A stretch of DNA of 40,324 nucleotides from Heterotrichella gracilis (GCA_032358255.1 JAULBX010027197.1:1-40324), one strand, 5' to 3'; shown: positions 21,716-33,390, counted from the first letter of the stretch. The notes: generated by a model not told the origin, from the letters alone. Made by a program: numbers and translations.

Positions 21716-23823
21716 ATGGCTTCCCAACAACTCATCCTGTCACAGCAACGGGTGCTGACCTCGCGGAGGGCCAGCCCTGCTTCCACTCGTGTGGTTGCAC
21801 CGAGGGCTTTCACAGCCGCCAGCAAGCATGCCAGCAAACGCCAGGCCCGCCAGCTCTTCATGTGCGCTGCTTCGAGCGAGGCTGAAGGTTAGTACCGCCA
21901 GTGCTGCAGCCGGACAAAGCTTGTGCCCCTTAAGTGCCCACTCAACCAATCTGTTATTACTAAGCCCTTTTGTGGTTCCTAACGCTGGCTATTTACCTCT
22001 TGCAGTGACCAGCTCTACCAGCAAGGCTGCCCAAGAAGCACCCGAGGAGCTCAACTGGGTGCCTGTGTTGAGGCCCGAGGACTTGCCAAAGGGTAAGGGT
22101 GCAGCTATGCGAACTTAGCCACAGGATATCAATATGGGTCCGCCAAATGGTTGGCAATGGGATGGGAAGGCAGGGTCAACTGTGGTGCAAGGATGCTGTG
22201 TGGGCATCCCACCTGGGCGACACTTGTGACTGTCCTGCACCATGCTACTGAGCTGCTGCTGCGCGAATACTTAGCCACAAGCTATTAACATGGGTCTCTC
22301 TATGGGTGGGCGTGGCTTGCGAAAGACAGTGCCGCACGGGGTGCGGATGCTGTGATGCATCCCACTGGGGACCGCTGGTGACTGTAACTGTTAACACGGC
22401 TCCTCCTGTGCCTGCAGGTGTGCGCAAGGAGGTGCGCGTGGACACCAAGACTGTGCTGCTGTTCTGGTACCGCAACCAGATCTACGCCATCGAGAGCAGG
22501 TATGTGGGGCGCCTCAATGATTGGTTCCTTGCGCGGTTCCGGTTTCCATGCTTGTTGTGCTAAGCCTGCTGTGCAACCTGGATGTAGGTCTCCTGCGGAA
22601 GGCGCGTACACAGAGGGCTTCTTGAAAGCCAAGTTCACTCAGGAGTACTGCATCGAATGCCCCTCCACCGGCACCTTGTTTTCGCTCAAGGACGGGTCTG
22701 TGGTGCAGTGGTAAGCACGCGCTGCTGGTGGCTCTCCCTGCTTGCGTTTGTGTCCAGTTCTTGTGCGGGTAAATTGCCAATCTTGTGCTCAGCAAGCCTG
22801 GCGCTGGCGCCAACCAGGGGTGGGGGGAGATCCTGTGCACCCGTGCAGGGTTTTTAACGGGTACTGTGTCCTTATGCAGGTACCCTAACAACCCAGTGCT
22901 GCGGGTGTTGACACCCCAGGACCTGTGCCGGAAACTGGAGATCTACCCCGTCAAGCTCACCCAGGAGGCCATCAGCATCGACACGTCAGGCTTTGCCACA
23001 GGTGCCGGCACCCGGGGAGGGGCGGACACCTCCCTGGAGCGCAACAACGTGTATGGCCTGGAGCCGCGCGTGTACATGCAGGGGGCTGACCTCGCAGGTG
23101 GGCACTGTGGGCAGCCGCGCAAAGCACGAAGTGCTTCATTTGGCAATCACAGAACATGACATGGCTTAGTACATGCGTTCTAGCAAGCAGCCAGATCAGC
23201 TGTCTGCCCTAGATGCCTTGCGGCTGCGGTGGTACTGCGTATACCAACTCTGCCCCAGTGGCTGGGCAATCTGGGTGTTGTACAGTGGTGCATGTACTCC
23301 GATGCGCAATCGCTTGTGTGCTGATTTGACATTGTGCGTTGGTGCAGATCCCTACTCTGGTGGTGTGGGTGAGGAGACTGGCGCAGCCAAGGCGGCCACC
23401 GTGGCTGTCGGCATTGCTGCATATGGGCTCCTGGCCGTTGCAGGCAGCGCCGTCTGCTTGTACATTGAGGTAAGTCAACTTTTGGCCACATTCAAATAGC
23501 CGTCTGAAAGGGATCATATAGATTCTTGTAAACTTCATTTCGTCTTTCTTTTGGTGTGTTGAGTTGGCAACCTGCGATGGCCATGATACACACATCAAGG
23601 ACCGACATGATAGGCATTGGACTTGGTTTAAAGTGATGTTAAGCCAATCACAAATGTCAACTTCTGCTGTAATGCACTGGCCACATTGTGCACAAACTCC
23701 AGTGCAGTCTGATCCCCCCCCTTGCCCACTGTGTTGCAGTCTACCCCTGCCTTGATCGGCTGGTGGGTGGCCCTGGTCGCCTTTGGCGGGACAGTGGCGG
23801 TACAGAACCTGAAGAAGGAGTAA
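21716..23823 (+). CDS. PSB33/LIL8-like thylakoid protein (Rieske fold, no cluster ligands)
   Basis: Predicted 295-residue plastid protein. Exons: 21716-21887, 22006-22092, 22418-22499, 22588-22710, 22880-23097, 23348-23469, 23740-23823; phases agree. The first roughly 50 residues are rich in Ser, Ala, Arg and Gln with few acidic residues, fitting a chloroplast transit peptide. Residues about 87-165 have the Rieske-like pattern (KTVLLFWYRNQIYAIESR, then YCIECPSTGTLFSLKDGSV), but the two C-x-H / C-x2-H ligand boxes are absent; only C135 and C138 remain, so a 2Fe-2S cluster is not expected. Two hydrophobic segments follow, about 244-266 and 272-289, and the protein ends QNLKKE. This matches plant PSB33/LIL8, which stabilises photosystem II and light-harvesting organisation. 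Homology is inferred from memory of the family. Confidence 0.82.
22101..22390 (+). repeat. Degenerate direct repeat filling PSB33-like intron 2
   Basis: Copy 1 (about 22101-22245) and copy 2 (about 22255-22390) share, in the same order, CTTAGCCACA, ATGGGTC, GGATGCTGTG, GCATCCCAC and GTGACTGT. The copies are strongly diverged, indicating an old duplication confined to the intron. Confidence 0.7.
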
Positions 23824-25235
23824 GCAGCGGAGGACATTACTTGTGCAAGCCAGTGCGGGGCAAACTGGGGCGCGCTCTCCTTCCCATTTTCTCAACGTGA
23901 ACGCGCAGGGCTAAGGGCGCGGCGTGATGTGCTGGCGCCCGCCTGTCAGCAACTGCTTCAGTAATTCATTAAGCCATGGCTTTGGAATCTGGAGTCATGG
24001 CTGGTGACTGGTATGCAAAACAGGCAGGTACCACTGCGGGGCGTAGAGAATCGCACACAAAACCAGGTTTGACTAGGATGAAGTTCGTTTTTGCAGAACA
24101 TTGGAGGCCCTTTCCGGCTGCGTCTGAGTGTGCGCAACCAACTGGAGCAAGCATATGCTGAGGACACCGAACAGCAATTTTACGGCCCAGTGTTTTCGGG
24201 GTGGACATCAGCGCTCATACTTTTTTTTTGTCGCTAGTGTTGTGGTCACCATCACCTTACTTCGAGGCTGTGATGTGACGGGATTAGTTTTGGTGTCCAC
24301 ATCATCTCCAGCAGCAGCAGCATTTTCATTATTGCTGGTTACATTGAATGGCTCGTGTGTTTTTGAGAGGAGGAATGATAGAGATTATTTGGTCACCACT
24401 CACTTGACAGTCTGCATTTGTGGTGATGATTTGCAATGGCAATGCCGGATGCACAATACGGCGCGGCATTTTATTGTTCTGGCGAGATTTGGTGATTTGG
24501 AACGGTAGCCATGTGCCTAAAGCCTTTAGCTTTTCACTGTTTTCTTTCAAAAATTTGCTGATTTCCGATTTACCAGACTATTCTAATCAGTGATGATGCG
24601 CATGTGCCCTACGTGCCATGCGTGCGCCATGATGGTAGGCGCATGCGCAAGATGTGAGATGATTTTGCAGAGGCAGCCTTGCATGTTGAACGCGGCGTAA
24701 TCGTGAATATATTGATACCACCATTTGATGCGAAATGTAACTATTACAATACTACGAAAGAAAGAAAGGGAACGCACAGAGGCAAAATAACTAGTAGCAC
24801 AATCCCATCAAATGAGCAATAATCTTCATATGCTACGATGGTTTACCAACAAAATCGCAAAAGGGATCCATTTGATAGTGCCACTGTTTGAAACAGCTGT
24901 ATCTGGACAGGCCATTTGGATTGAATCATTTACACTACTGCGGCCAAATCATCGAGCTATGTTTTGTGGTCCTGCTAGGCTCAACCTATAATCTGATTGC
25001 GTTGAAGCTAAATGATCATAATAATCATTACCTTGCATCATGCGTGTAACGCAATGCGAAAACTTCTATAGTATATAAAGAAGCCCCCATGCATTTACAT
25101 GCATTCCACCTCAATGTGCCATCTTGGATGTTGCCGCTGCGCAGTTGAGGCGCCTCACGTCTCGCTCACTCTCCATGAATGTCCACGATTGCGACTCCCC
25201 ATGATTATATTGAGAGGGCGTGTAACAGGTTGCCC
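23824..25235. other. Convergent intergenic region with AT-rich core
   Basis: 3' flanks of the PSB33-like and TRAPPC13 genes. The part from about 24500 to 25100 is visibly more AT-rich than the rest of the window, contains AATCATTA-like blocks and a TATATAAAG at about 25071-25080, and has no long open frame. On the minus strand TGTAA at 25099-25095 lies 137 nt beyond the TRAPPC13 stop and is a reasonable polyadenylation-signal candidate. No gene is supported. Confidence 0.5.
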
Positions 25236-28200
25236 TCACTGCTGCGCAAACACCTCCGCTGTGGCCAGTGTGTCATACGGCTTGCGCTCCCTGCACATCA
25301 CAAACGGCTGTCAGTGGCTCATGCTATAATCATTGCATTTAATCACGCTTAATCATTGTGGCTTGCGCTCCCTGCACACCGCACACGGCTGTCAGTGGCT
25401 CATAATTTGAATATTACGAGCAATTAATCATACCTTAAGAGGCCTGGCTTGCTCCTGCAAATTCATTTTAATCAACAGCAGCATAGCAAAAGTAAGTGGC
25501 TGTGACTGGCATCGCGGTCTGGGAAAGGAAAGGCAAGGAATCGTCCTCCTTTACAGCTGTCCCATGGGGACTCTCCTTCTGGCACTGCCCCGCAGTACAG
25601 CACCCACCGACACAGACACGTGGCACCCCCCTTACAACTCCATGCATACGTTCTTCCAATGTACCAACAGCCCTCCTTTCTTATGATGGGTTCTGGTACC
25701 CATCACTTCATGGTCCCTGAAACCTACCAGTAAACCCTTCAGTAGGGTTCCGATAGGTGTCACAGTAACAATGAACCCTTGACACAACCACCACCCGTCC
25801 ACCCACCTCTCGTCCAGCACCGCCACCCCCCCCAGCTTGTGCACCCCTGGCGAGAACACCACCAGTGCGATGTCTATGGTTGTGGACTGGAAGGGTGCCA
25901 GCTCACCCAGCTGGATGGGCCACACGCCCTGCAGCACCAGGGGGGGCGTGGCGCCGGAGGCGTCGCGGCCTGCAGGGGAGGAAGACACATGAGAAACAGA
26001 TAAGTGTATACATTTGATAATCATAATGCAAACATCATTATTAAAGTCTGCAGTCGTGGTCGAATCATGGTCAAATCATGATGCACCAGGACTTTGATCA
26101 TGTCAATCCAACCTTCTGAGCAGTCAAAACGTTTGACCAGAAGAGTTTTTAAACAGTGCCAGGATGGAATTGCTTGTTCAAGGTTCATCTGGCTACATTG
26201 CTGGAATGCATGTGTAACCTCATTACAATAGACCGAGAGCCCGCCTCCCTCCCATCACCCACCTTGCAGCTGGGTGGCCGCCAGTATCAGGGGACCCACC
26301 GCCCGCTCAACGTTGTTTTGCACAGTGACGGTGAGGGTGAAGGGCCGCTCCACTTTGACAGCGGGAGGGGGCCTAGCCAGTGCCAGCTCCACCTCCTTGC
26401 GGGTGGATGACAGGCCAACTATCATCTGGGTCTGAAGCCGGCCAACCTGGGCAGGGCAGGGTGGGTGGTCAAGGCTAGCTGGAGGGTGACAACATTAGTT
26501 GCTAAATAGATAGGAAGTAAGTAATCATGAAATCAGGAAACAATAAATGGGGATTAAGCAAGATGGGAATCCAGCAGGAATCCCAGGAAAACTCCTGGGA
26601 CTGATTGACCTCCGGAATTCCAGAATCCCAGGAATCCCAGGAAAACTCCTGAGATTAATTAACCTCCGGGAATCGCGGGATGGGAATTAATTGACCTCCG
26701 TACCTCCCCCATATTTCCCCTCCATTTGATCTCCAATTTTCCCATGGCATTTCCCGCCCCCTCTGGCGACCGCCCCCGGGGACCCCCGCGCAAAATGCGG
26801 TACAGGAAATTCAACGACCCGCTGTTGGGCTGGATTATTTGCAGGTCCCGGATGTATGCGCTCAGTGGCCCCGCCTGCTCGGTGCTCTCTTCCGGTTGGC
26901 TCTCAATGGCCGTGGCCTGCAGGCCTGGGGCGGGGTCCAACCGCACGTAATCCAGTACAAGGGGACCTGTGGGGAGTGTGAAACCAAGTATGACTTATCC
27001 ACAAGCATGGGGGTTTGACCGGAGGGATCAGGACATGCGCCCAGGGTTTTCACCATGATCACTTAAAAAAGGTGGGGCAGTCATTCCAAAAGGGCGTGGA
27101 CATCGGTGCAGTACATAAAATCCCATGCTGATTTGGCCAAAAACGCTACATTCCACTTGCTCACAAAGAGTCCCTCCAAAAACATTCTGGGCTTGATGCC
27201 GACATGGCCTCTCATGCAATGCTTGCGCAGACGTGGCATCATCCCATCTACACATATCCCCAGACCCCAGGACCCCCTACCGTACCTTTGGTGGTGTTCT
27301 CAAGACACGCCTCCAAAAAGTGCTCATTCCCAACCACCCGCGTCTGCACACATAAACACAGGCCAACAGGTGAGTCTATGGTAGGGCCAGCTTTTTTGCC
27401 ACTTTGATCGTGTCTAATTTGAGTTCATAGCAGGACAGGGCATGGGGCTGCGCATACGCGTACGCATGGCGAACTGAGTGCACCCCTAGGAATGCGATTA
27501 ACCTACAAATCGCTGGGCACAATGGCAGCAATGATAAGCACAGTGGCGTGCATTTTCCGCTGCACGAGGGCAAGCCACCAAGCCAAGGCCGACACCGCAT
27601 GCCCCCATGGCGCCAATGTGCCCAGCTGTGCTCATGCCCCCTCCCTCTCCCACTCAAAACCCTAAACCCTAAAACGTAGACCCTAAACCCTACACCCGCA
27701 CCTTTGTCCGCACAGCCAGTGGGTTGGCGGTGGTGAAGCGGAAGGACTGCGGGTAGTAGCGGCTGTCCCCCTCAGGTGTGGTGTAATACACCGAGCACAC
27801 CAGGGAGTGGGGGCCAAGCTCCTTGATGTCGTGGCGCACAGTGAAGTCATGGCGGCCACCAGGGGGTAAAACCGCCACTGGGGAGGTCTCGTTGTCGTAC
27901 AGCACCAGCTTTTGTCTCTCGGTGTGCAGCTCAGCCTGCGGTGACAGTTGCAGTCACATGAGTGGAATGCATCAAGAGGAAAGTCAATGGATAGAGTAAT
28001 GTACATGGCACTTGCCAGCACTTTGTGCGGGGTTAGCGATTGTCACATAGCAAAGGACGTGATTTCAGGGAGATTTACGATTGCAGCAATGAGAGTTTTA
28101 GGGTTTCCAGATCTTGTCACCTTGACCGCCACGTTGCTGAAAGGCGTGCCAGAGTAGTTGCCCACACTAATGTAGCTGCTGAAGCTCTGCAGGCAAGGGG

Positions 28201-28764
28201 GGAACACAAAAATCAAGAATTAATGGGGAAGAAGGATGTACATATGAGGGAGAGTTGTGGACGCAATTTTGGCGTGCGGATGTGGAGAAATATTCATTGT
28301 TCTTTTCTTCACAAAGAATGCCCATCTACAAAACTGGCATGATCTGTGTCCACCGCTACATAAGGTGTGCAATTGCCATGCCCATCAATATGCTTGAGAT
28401 GGCTTTTAAGCCTTACTTTTGATGCTTGAGGCAGTAGCAATGAGTGCCTAGGGTTTAGGGTTTGTAGGGTCGCCACGCATACAAATACCCTCACCTCCCC
28501 CAGGTAGATGACCCCAAAGCTCTGCGGCAGCTCAAGCACCCCCTCCAACCCTGTGGCCTGCATCGGCATCTCCAGATTGACCCTGTGGGGGAAGAGGAGG
28601 CTGGGGTCGATCGGCTCGGGTGCTGTGGAAGCCGCCCTGCTGTCTGGTACCATGTCCTGGTCCAACAGACCCCGTGTGGTGGGCTCTGTGCGCAGTGTGG
28701 GCTTGCTGAGGCGCATCACCCGGAAGCCTATCTGCTGCTGCATGGCGGGGTCGTAGGCTGACAT
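25236..28764 (-). CDS. TRAPP complex subunit 13 (TRAPPC13)
   Basis: Subunit of the TRAPP vesicle-tethering/GEF complex (DUF974 family), acting at the Golgi/trans-Golgi and in autophagy. Exons: 28764-28495, 28186-28121, 27935-27702, 27343-27286, 26966-26704, 26446-26263, 25969-25807, 25290-25236; 430 residues, close to the usual length. Recognisable blocks are GVLELPQSFGVIYLGE, FSSYISVGNYSGTPF, VKAELHTERQKLVLYDN, DFTVRHDIKELGPHSLVCSV, SFRFTTANPLAVRTK, and the C-terminal LGELAPFQSTTIDIALV and VLDERERKPYDTL. The N-terminal VMRLSKPTL is also family-typical. The ATG at 28764 is the first in frame, yet the frame stays open upstream to 29139 without another ATG. The last exon has only 18 codons and its splice acceptor is duplicated 81 nt away. 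Confidence 0.93.
25279..25404 (-). repeat. 81-nt-spaced duplication over the last TRAPPC13 splice acceptor
   Basis: 25279-25323 and 25360-25404 match at 42 of 45 positions by eye. Each copy contains the acceptor (GTGCAG on the minus strand) and the first bases of the last exon. The offset is a multiple of three, so the upstream copy is in the same phase, but after five codons (ERKPQ) it meets TGA. Its use would replace the normal C-terminus ending YDTLATAEVFAQQ. Confidence 0.85.
26564..26700 (-). repeat. 54-nt tandem repeat in TRAPPC13 intron 5
   Basis: AATCCCAGGAAAACTCCTG recurs at 26579 and 26633, followed each time by GA-TTGACCTCCGG-like sequence; a third partial copy (GGGAATTAATTGACCTCCG) ends at 26700, directly beside the exon 5 donor. 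The unit itself contains a short CCCAGGAAAACTCCTGGG inverted repeat. Confidence 0.8.
27660..27687. repeat. Telomere-like CCCTAAA repeats in TRAPPC13 intron 3
   Basis: Three CCCTAAA heptamers start at 27660, 27667 and 27681, the plant/green-algal telomere unit. They lie 15-43 nt past the exon 3 donor. Similar short tracts occur at 28454-28460, 28097-28103, 19357-19363, 37167-37173 and 37187-37193, all inside introns. Confidence 0.85.
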
Positions 28765-29870
28765 CGTGGCTGGTGGTGCACCGAGGTTGCACCTGGTGCA
28801 GTAGCTGGTGTGTGGATAGCTGGTGGGTAGTATAGGGTCTGGCAGCTCAGGTGCAGTGAAGGAGGATGTTGATGTCTGAAACACCAAGGTCTGGTGCAGT
28901 ATGGTGTCTGGTGGGTGGCTCCTAGTTCGAAGGAGACTGGCTGCTGTGAAGTCCACGACAACCTCAAGGTCTGGCGCGTGTGTACGGTGTTCCCCTTTGC
29001 TGTGGGTTGAGCCACGCCGTGAGATCAGGAGGCGTTGAGCATGGTGTTGGCCAGGTACTGTGCCAGTTGCTGGCTGTGGCTGTTGCAAGGGCAGTGCTGT
29101 AACGGCAAGTTGTCCCGAGTGTTTGGTACTGAGGTTCAATAAAGGTCACTGAGGGGCTGGTGGTACACAGGCTTGTGTGTCACAGCCTTCCATATCTGTT
29201 TCTGTTACGATTGCCCAGTGCTGTGAGGTACTCGTTACTTGACGGCACTGCTGGTAGGAGGTTAGGCCTGTCAACATGCATGCATATCCCCGGGGGCCCT
29301 GGGGGCAGCTTTACAGGATGTACGGTGTGAACAACCTCTGCAGGGTTAGATGACAACCTTGTGAAAAACCGTTGCTTGCACGGGACGCTCGAAACCTGTA
29401 TACAGGCACTCCACAGGAACGCGCGCACTGCAAATTGTGGTCCCACACTGCCAGCTGTGGCACGAATACTTGATCAGGAAAAGATTTTGTTAACAGTGCA
29501 GGTCGATCTTTTGCAGCACTTTGTCAGTTGTAAGTTCACGCCTCGCTGGAAAGCTTCGTCGCTGTGGAAGCCGTCACTCTTGCACTGCTACATCTGTGCA
29601 TGCCAATGAACAACCGTGCATATGCATGCACTGCTGCAACGACCGAGCAGCAGGCCTAACCGACGCGCGATAGCTGCGAAGGACAGAAAGGCACTCACGC
29701 ACGGTTCCAGCTTTGCAACCTTTCAGGAGGCGCGCCCAGAACGTTGCCCCTGCAACCTGGCAAACACTATTCTTCCAATTCATCTGCGTTGATCCACGCC
29801 ATTGAGGACTCAGGCTGCCACACCCACAGACAGCGTTTGTTTCATCACAAGGACTTCGTTGCAGCCGGCA
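28765..29870. promoter_or_regulatory. Divergent promoter region, TRAPPC13 / hyccin
   Basis: 1.1 kb between divergent start codons, both belonging to membrane-related proteins. The minus frame of TRAPPC13 exon 1 remains open from 28764 to 29139 without an ATG. No transcription-factor site can be named with confidence. Confidence 0.5.
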
Positions 29871-32800
29871 ATGGGCAGCCAAGAGGTTCCTAGCAGCTCT
29901 GCCACGGAGGCAGACCTGGTCAGCCTTCTGTCCACCTCCCTGCCCGACTCTTCACCCGGTGTAGAGAAGCTGCTTGCACTGACCTCTGAGCTACAGTCAG
30001 AGGCCACAGTATCGGTGCCCGAAGACCAACTACGGCAAACGAACGTCTGGAAGCTACCAGGTGCGTCCACACATTGCGCTGCTGGTTGCATCCCGCCATT
30101 GTTGGTCTGACCAGTGCAGCACAACACACTCAGTCTGGATCAGTCAGGAACTCCACTTGAAAGCTAGCTCACCGTGTGGCTGTGGCGCATCCTGCCTTTC
30201 AGTCACAGCTGGTTCGATTTGGTTGCAAGCACTGCCTTCCCACCACACATTACTCCTCCACTCAAACACAAGGCAGGCTCCACCCTCCACGCCACCCACC
30301 CCACCCCACACTCTCCCACAGGCTCCCCTGCCTTCCAAACCTCCCTCACCCACTACCTCCAGCACTTGGTAGCCACAGACGAGGCAGACGCTGTGCTGCA
30401 CTGGCTGTACGACTGGCACTGCAACGCAGCTGCGCCACTGCTGCGGCGATTCGTGGCCAGATTTGCGCTCCAACTAGCCGGGTCATACCTGCGCCACCTG
30501 TACACCGAGCCTTCACCCCCGCCACCCTCCCTCGAGGTTGTTGCCTCACCCTCTCCTCTTGCATGGGTCTGCCATCATGCAAACCTACTTTGGACTGGTT
30601 GTAGCATGCATAACCCTGGTCGATGATTGCTCAATCATGTACGATGGGTAGTGTCGTGGATGGAACGGTAACGCCTCACCACAGGCCATGCATGGTCCAC
30701 CACAAGCAGCATGCACGTAAGACCATGATAATGGCTTTGGCAATGCTTTACTCGGCACCATTCATGACGCACAACAGTCCTGCACTGCTAGCACCACAGG
30801 GGCCCTAGGTGCTCCACCCCAAACCCTACTGATAGGGGTTCTCCACCATGCAGGCCTGCATGCTTGCCTTCTACGAGGTTGGCGCCAGGGATCAGGGCCT
30901 GGTGCTGCCTGACCTCAGCAAGCCATCCGCCTACCACACGCCCACAGGCGCCCTGCTGCAGGTGAGGGTCGTGACCATCGTCTCGTTGCCAATGTGATTC
31001 ATGGATCCATGGATCAACATGCTGTACCCCATGGCCTCGTATGTGCCTGCATCACTAGGGTTCACCTTATGGCGGTGATCCACATATCCTCATCACGACA
31101 GGCTTCGCCCCTGGACTCCAGATACGTTACAGTCGGCGGCATCATTATCATGGCCCTGAACTTGGCATGCTGCAAGCTGCAAGAAGCGCCCACCTTTCTC
31201 ATGTCATGGTGGTTTCTTACGATGCTTGCAGACCCCGCCAGCCCTCATGTGCAGCTGTAGCTGCATTCACATGACAGCCACAATCACCTTTACATGAGTG
31301 TGATCTTCACCACATCCCCAGCTACACAGCAGCATCCCATATTTCCTTGCAGGACACCCCCGAATCGTCGTCCACAGCGCAGCACTTTGCCAAGCTCACC
31401 CTCCAGGTACGTGTGTGCATGTGCAGCACTCCGTGTCTTGTTTTGCATGCCCTGTAGCTGCACAGTGCTGCACTCACCAGCTGGCGTTCTTCTGCAACCC
31501 AACGGCATCACCACCCCTTGCAAGCTCTGCAACCCCCTACGCCTGCATCGCACCCACTTTCCCCCCTCCCCGTCCCCCAGCCCGGCACCAACCCCCTGGG
31601 CAAGGGCCTGCAGGCCTGGCAGCGCAATGCAGCGGCAGGCGCGGCGATCCAAGCCTTCTGCGTATGGCTTTCCACCTTCGATGATGCTGCTCCCCTTGAG
31701 CTAACGCAGCTTGCAGCCAGCGTGGCGTCCGCTGGGGTGCCCTGGGCGGCGGAGCAGGCAGGGGTAATACTGGAGGTGGGTGCCAACTCACTTTTGGCTA
31801 CTGCTCATAACGGTTGATAACGTTGCTTTAGCAACATTGTGAACCGCTACGGGGATTTGACTTACCTGAAAAAAGATGTGCTCCATCGTGGACTGCCACC
31901 CACAGACATGCCAGGATCCCAACGCCACACCACACCTCACCTGCGAGGAAAGGGGTTATTTACAGCCTTGCCCATGACCCCAATGCTGCACCACACCCCC
32001 ACCAAAACCCTAGCGACAAGACCCTAACGCCGGACCACACCCCTCTATCGCAGCGCAAGGGGTTGAGCATCGCTCCTACCTCGCTCCCCATGCTGCCTGG
32101 CTTCAGCGGCTCGCGGCGTGTGCACCTCACCCCCCCGCTGGTGGGGCCGCTGTGCATGGGGCTGGGCCACGCACATTACAGGGTGGGGTACTGCCAAAAA
32201 GAGGTGAGGGGAGGGATTGGCATGGGGCATATGCATAGGGATCTGCGGACTGCGGCGGTCTTTCCATCATTATTCTGTTATTCTGTTATGGGGATCTGCG
32301 GCTGGCTTGTCATCATTAATCTGTTATAGGGATCTGCATGGGTGGTGTGGAATTGCATGGGGCATGTGGGTAGATACCTTCATGACTCATGAACCATGAG
32401 CCATGCGCAGAAGAGGGTGGGGTGCAGGAATTATAGGAAAGAAGTAAGGGAGGGAACTGCATGGGTCATGTTGGGAGGGTGGTGGATTGCTGCTAGGAAG
32501 GGGGGCCCTGTGGGTACGTGGACCATTGCACAGCATCCTTGGAAAATGATTGGCAATACATAGCCATTTTAGAGCAATTTTGCACACACCGGGCACTGAC
32601 CAGGCTGTGTATGCTCCTCAGGGCATTCCCCTGGTCGACGACCCGCTGCTGGTGAAGGCACAAGTGGCAGGTGGGTGTGCAGCTAGGGGTGTGAGCGCTG
32701 TTAGGTGCGGGTGTTTTGAGGGGGGTGTGGTGCTGGCGTTTGGGGAGATGGGGACCGGGGGTATGCCGGTGTATGTTACCGTGCTGAAGCTGTACGGTGC

Positions 32801-33044
32801 TGCAGCGGTGCGTGCCTGGGACGCGCATGTACTGGAAAGCTGGAACTGTGCATTGGCAGTGCGTTTACACCGTGGCATATCATGACAGCTGCTGATGAGT
32901 TCTCGCAGCCTCCCTGACATCGGCCCCCTGCCCGCAGCTGCTGTTGCCCTCCTACATGCCCGAGCTGAGTACGATGTCTCCCCTGAATCGCTGCTGGCTA
33001 CCCAAGCACTGTTGGCAAACCTGCCAGACTTCAAGCTTCCGTGA
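29871..33044 (+). CDS. Hyccin/FAM126-family protein
   Basis: Subunit of the plasma-membrane PI4-kinase-alpha complex (FAM126 with TTC7 and EFR3 in animals; HYC with NPG and EFOP in plants), which makes PI4P. Exons: 29871-30060, 30322-30536, 30854-30961, 31353-31406, 31581-31775, 32054-32203, 32622-32670, 32938-33044; 355 residues and consistent phases. The N-terminal helical region includes YLRHLYTE and ACMLAFYEVGA; the family signature LPDLSKPSAYHTP is at residues 153-165. Exons 6-7 carry the LGHAHYRVGYC and GIPLVDDPLLVKAQ blocks, and the C-terminus is ANLPDFKLP, without the long tail of animal FAM126. The start is the first ATG after a long open 5' stretch. TGTAA at 33213-33217, 169 nt past the stop, is a possible polyadenylation signal. 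Family membership is confident; complex partners are not in this window. Confidence 0.88.
32218..32370 (+). repeat. Direct repeats in hyccin intron 6
   Basis: GGGATCTGCGG and CATCATTA-TCTGTTAT recur at about 32238-32280 and 32291-32327, with a third GGGATCTGC at 32329; GCATGGGGCAT flanks the block at 32219 and 32355. It looks like slippage-type duplication within the intron. Confidence 0.7.
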
Positions 33045-33390
33045 GTGCCTGGCGGGAGAGCCTGTAGCGGTGTCTAGCCAGTGGGGTGGTCTTTTGGAGG
33101 GAGCACCGAGACAGTGGGCAGGGGAGCGGAGGGAATTCCCAGCAAAATTTGCAGACTGTATGCAGTAGGGCACACGTGATCTTGGGCATCCCACCTATGG
33201 CATGCATCTTATTGTAAACATGTCGATTTTGGGCACCTTGGGACGGTAGCGGGGTAGATATTGGCAGCTCTGCCTGCCGCACACCATGAGTGAACTGCCA
33301 CTGGCTGATGCGCTGTGGGACCTACAGGTGAAACATGGAAATTTCTGCCTGGCATTTTATTTATTTACACTTAATTTTGGGATAAAGGTG

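Noticed and set aside
24500..25110. AT-rich stretch as a possible origin, centromere or transposon piece
   Set aside because: No terminal repeats, coding remnants or periodic array were seen; ordinary AT-rich intergenic DNA between converging genes explains it.
13822..33217. TGTAA pentamers as polyadenylation signals after each gene
   Set aside because: Distances from the stops (about 140-910 nt) are close to chance expectation; only those after TRAPPC13 (25095-25099) and hyccin (33213-33217) are near enough to mention.
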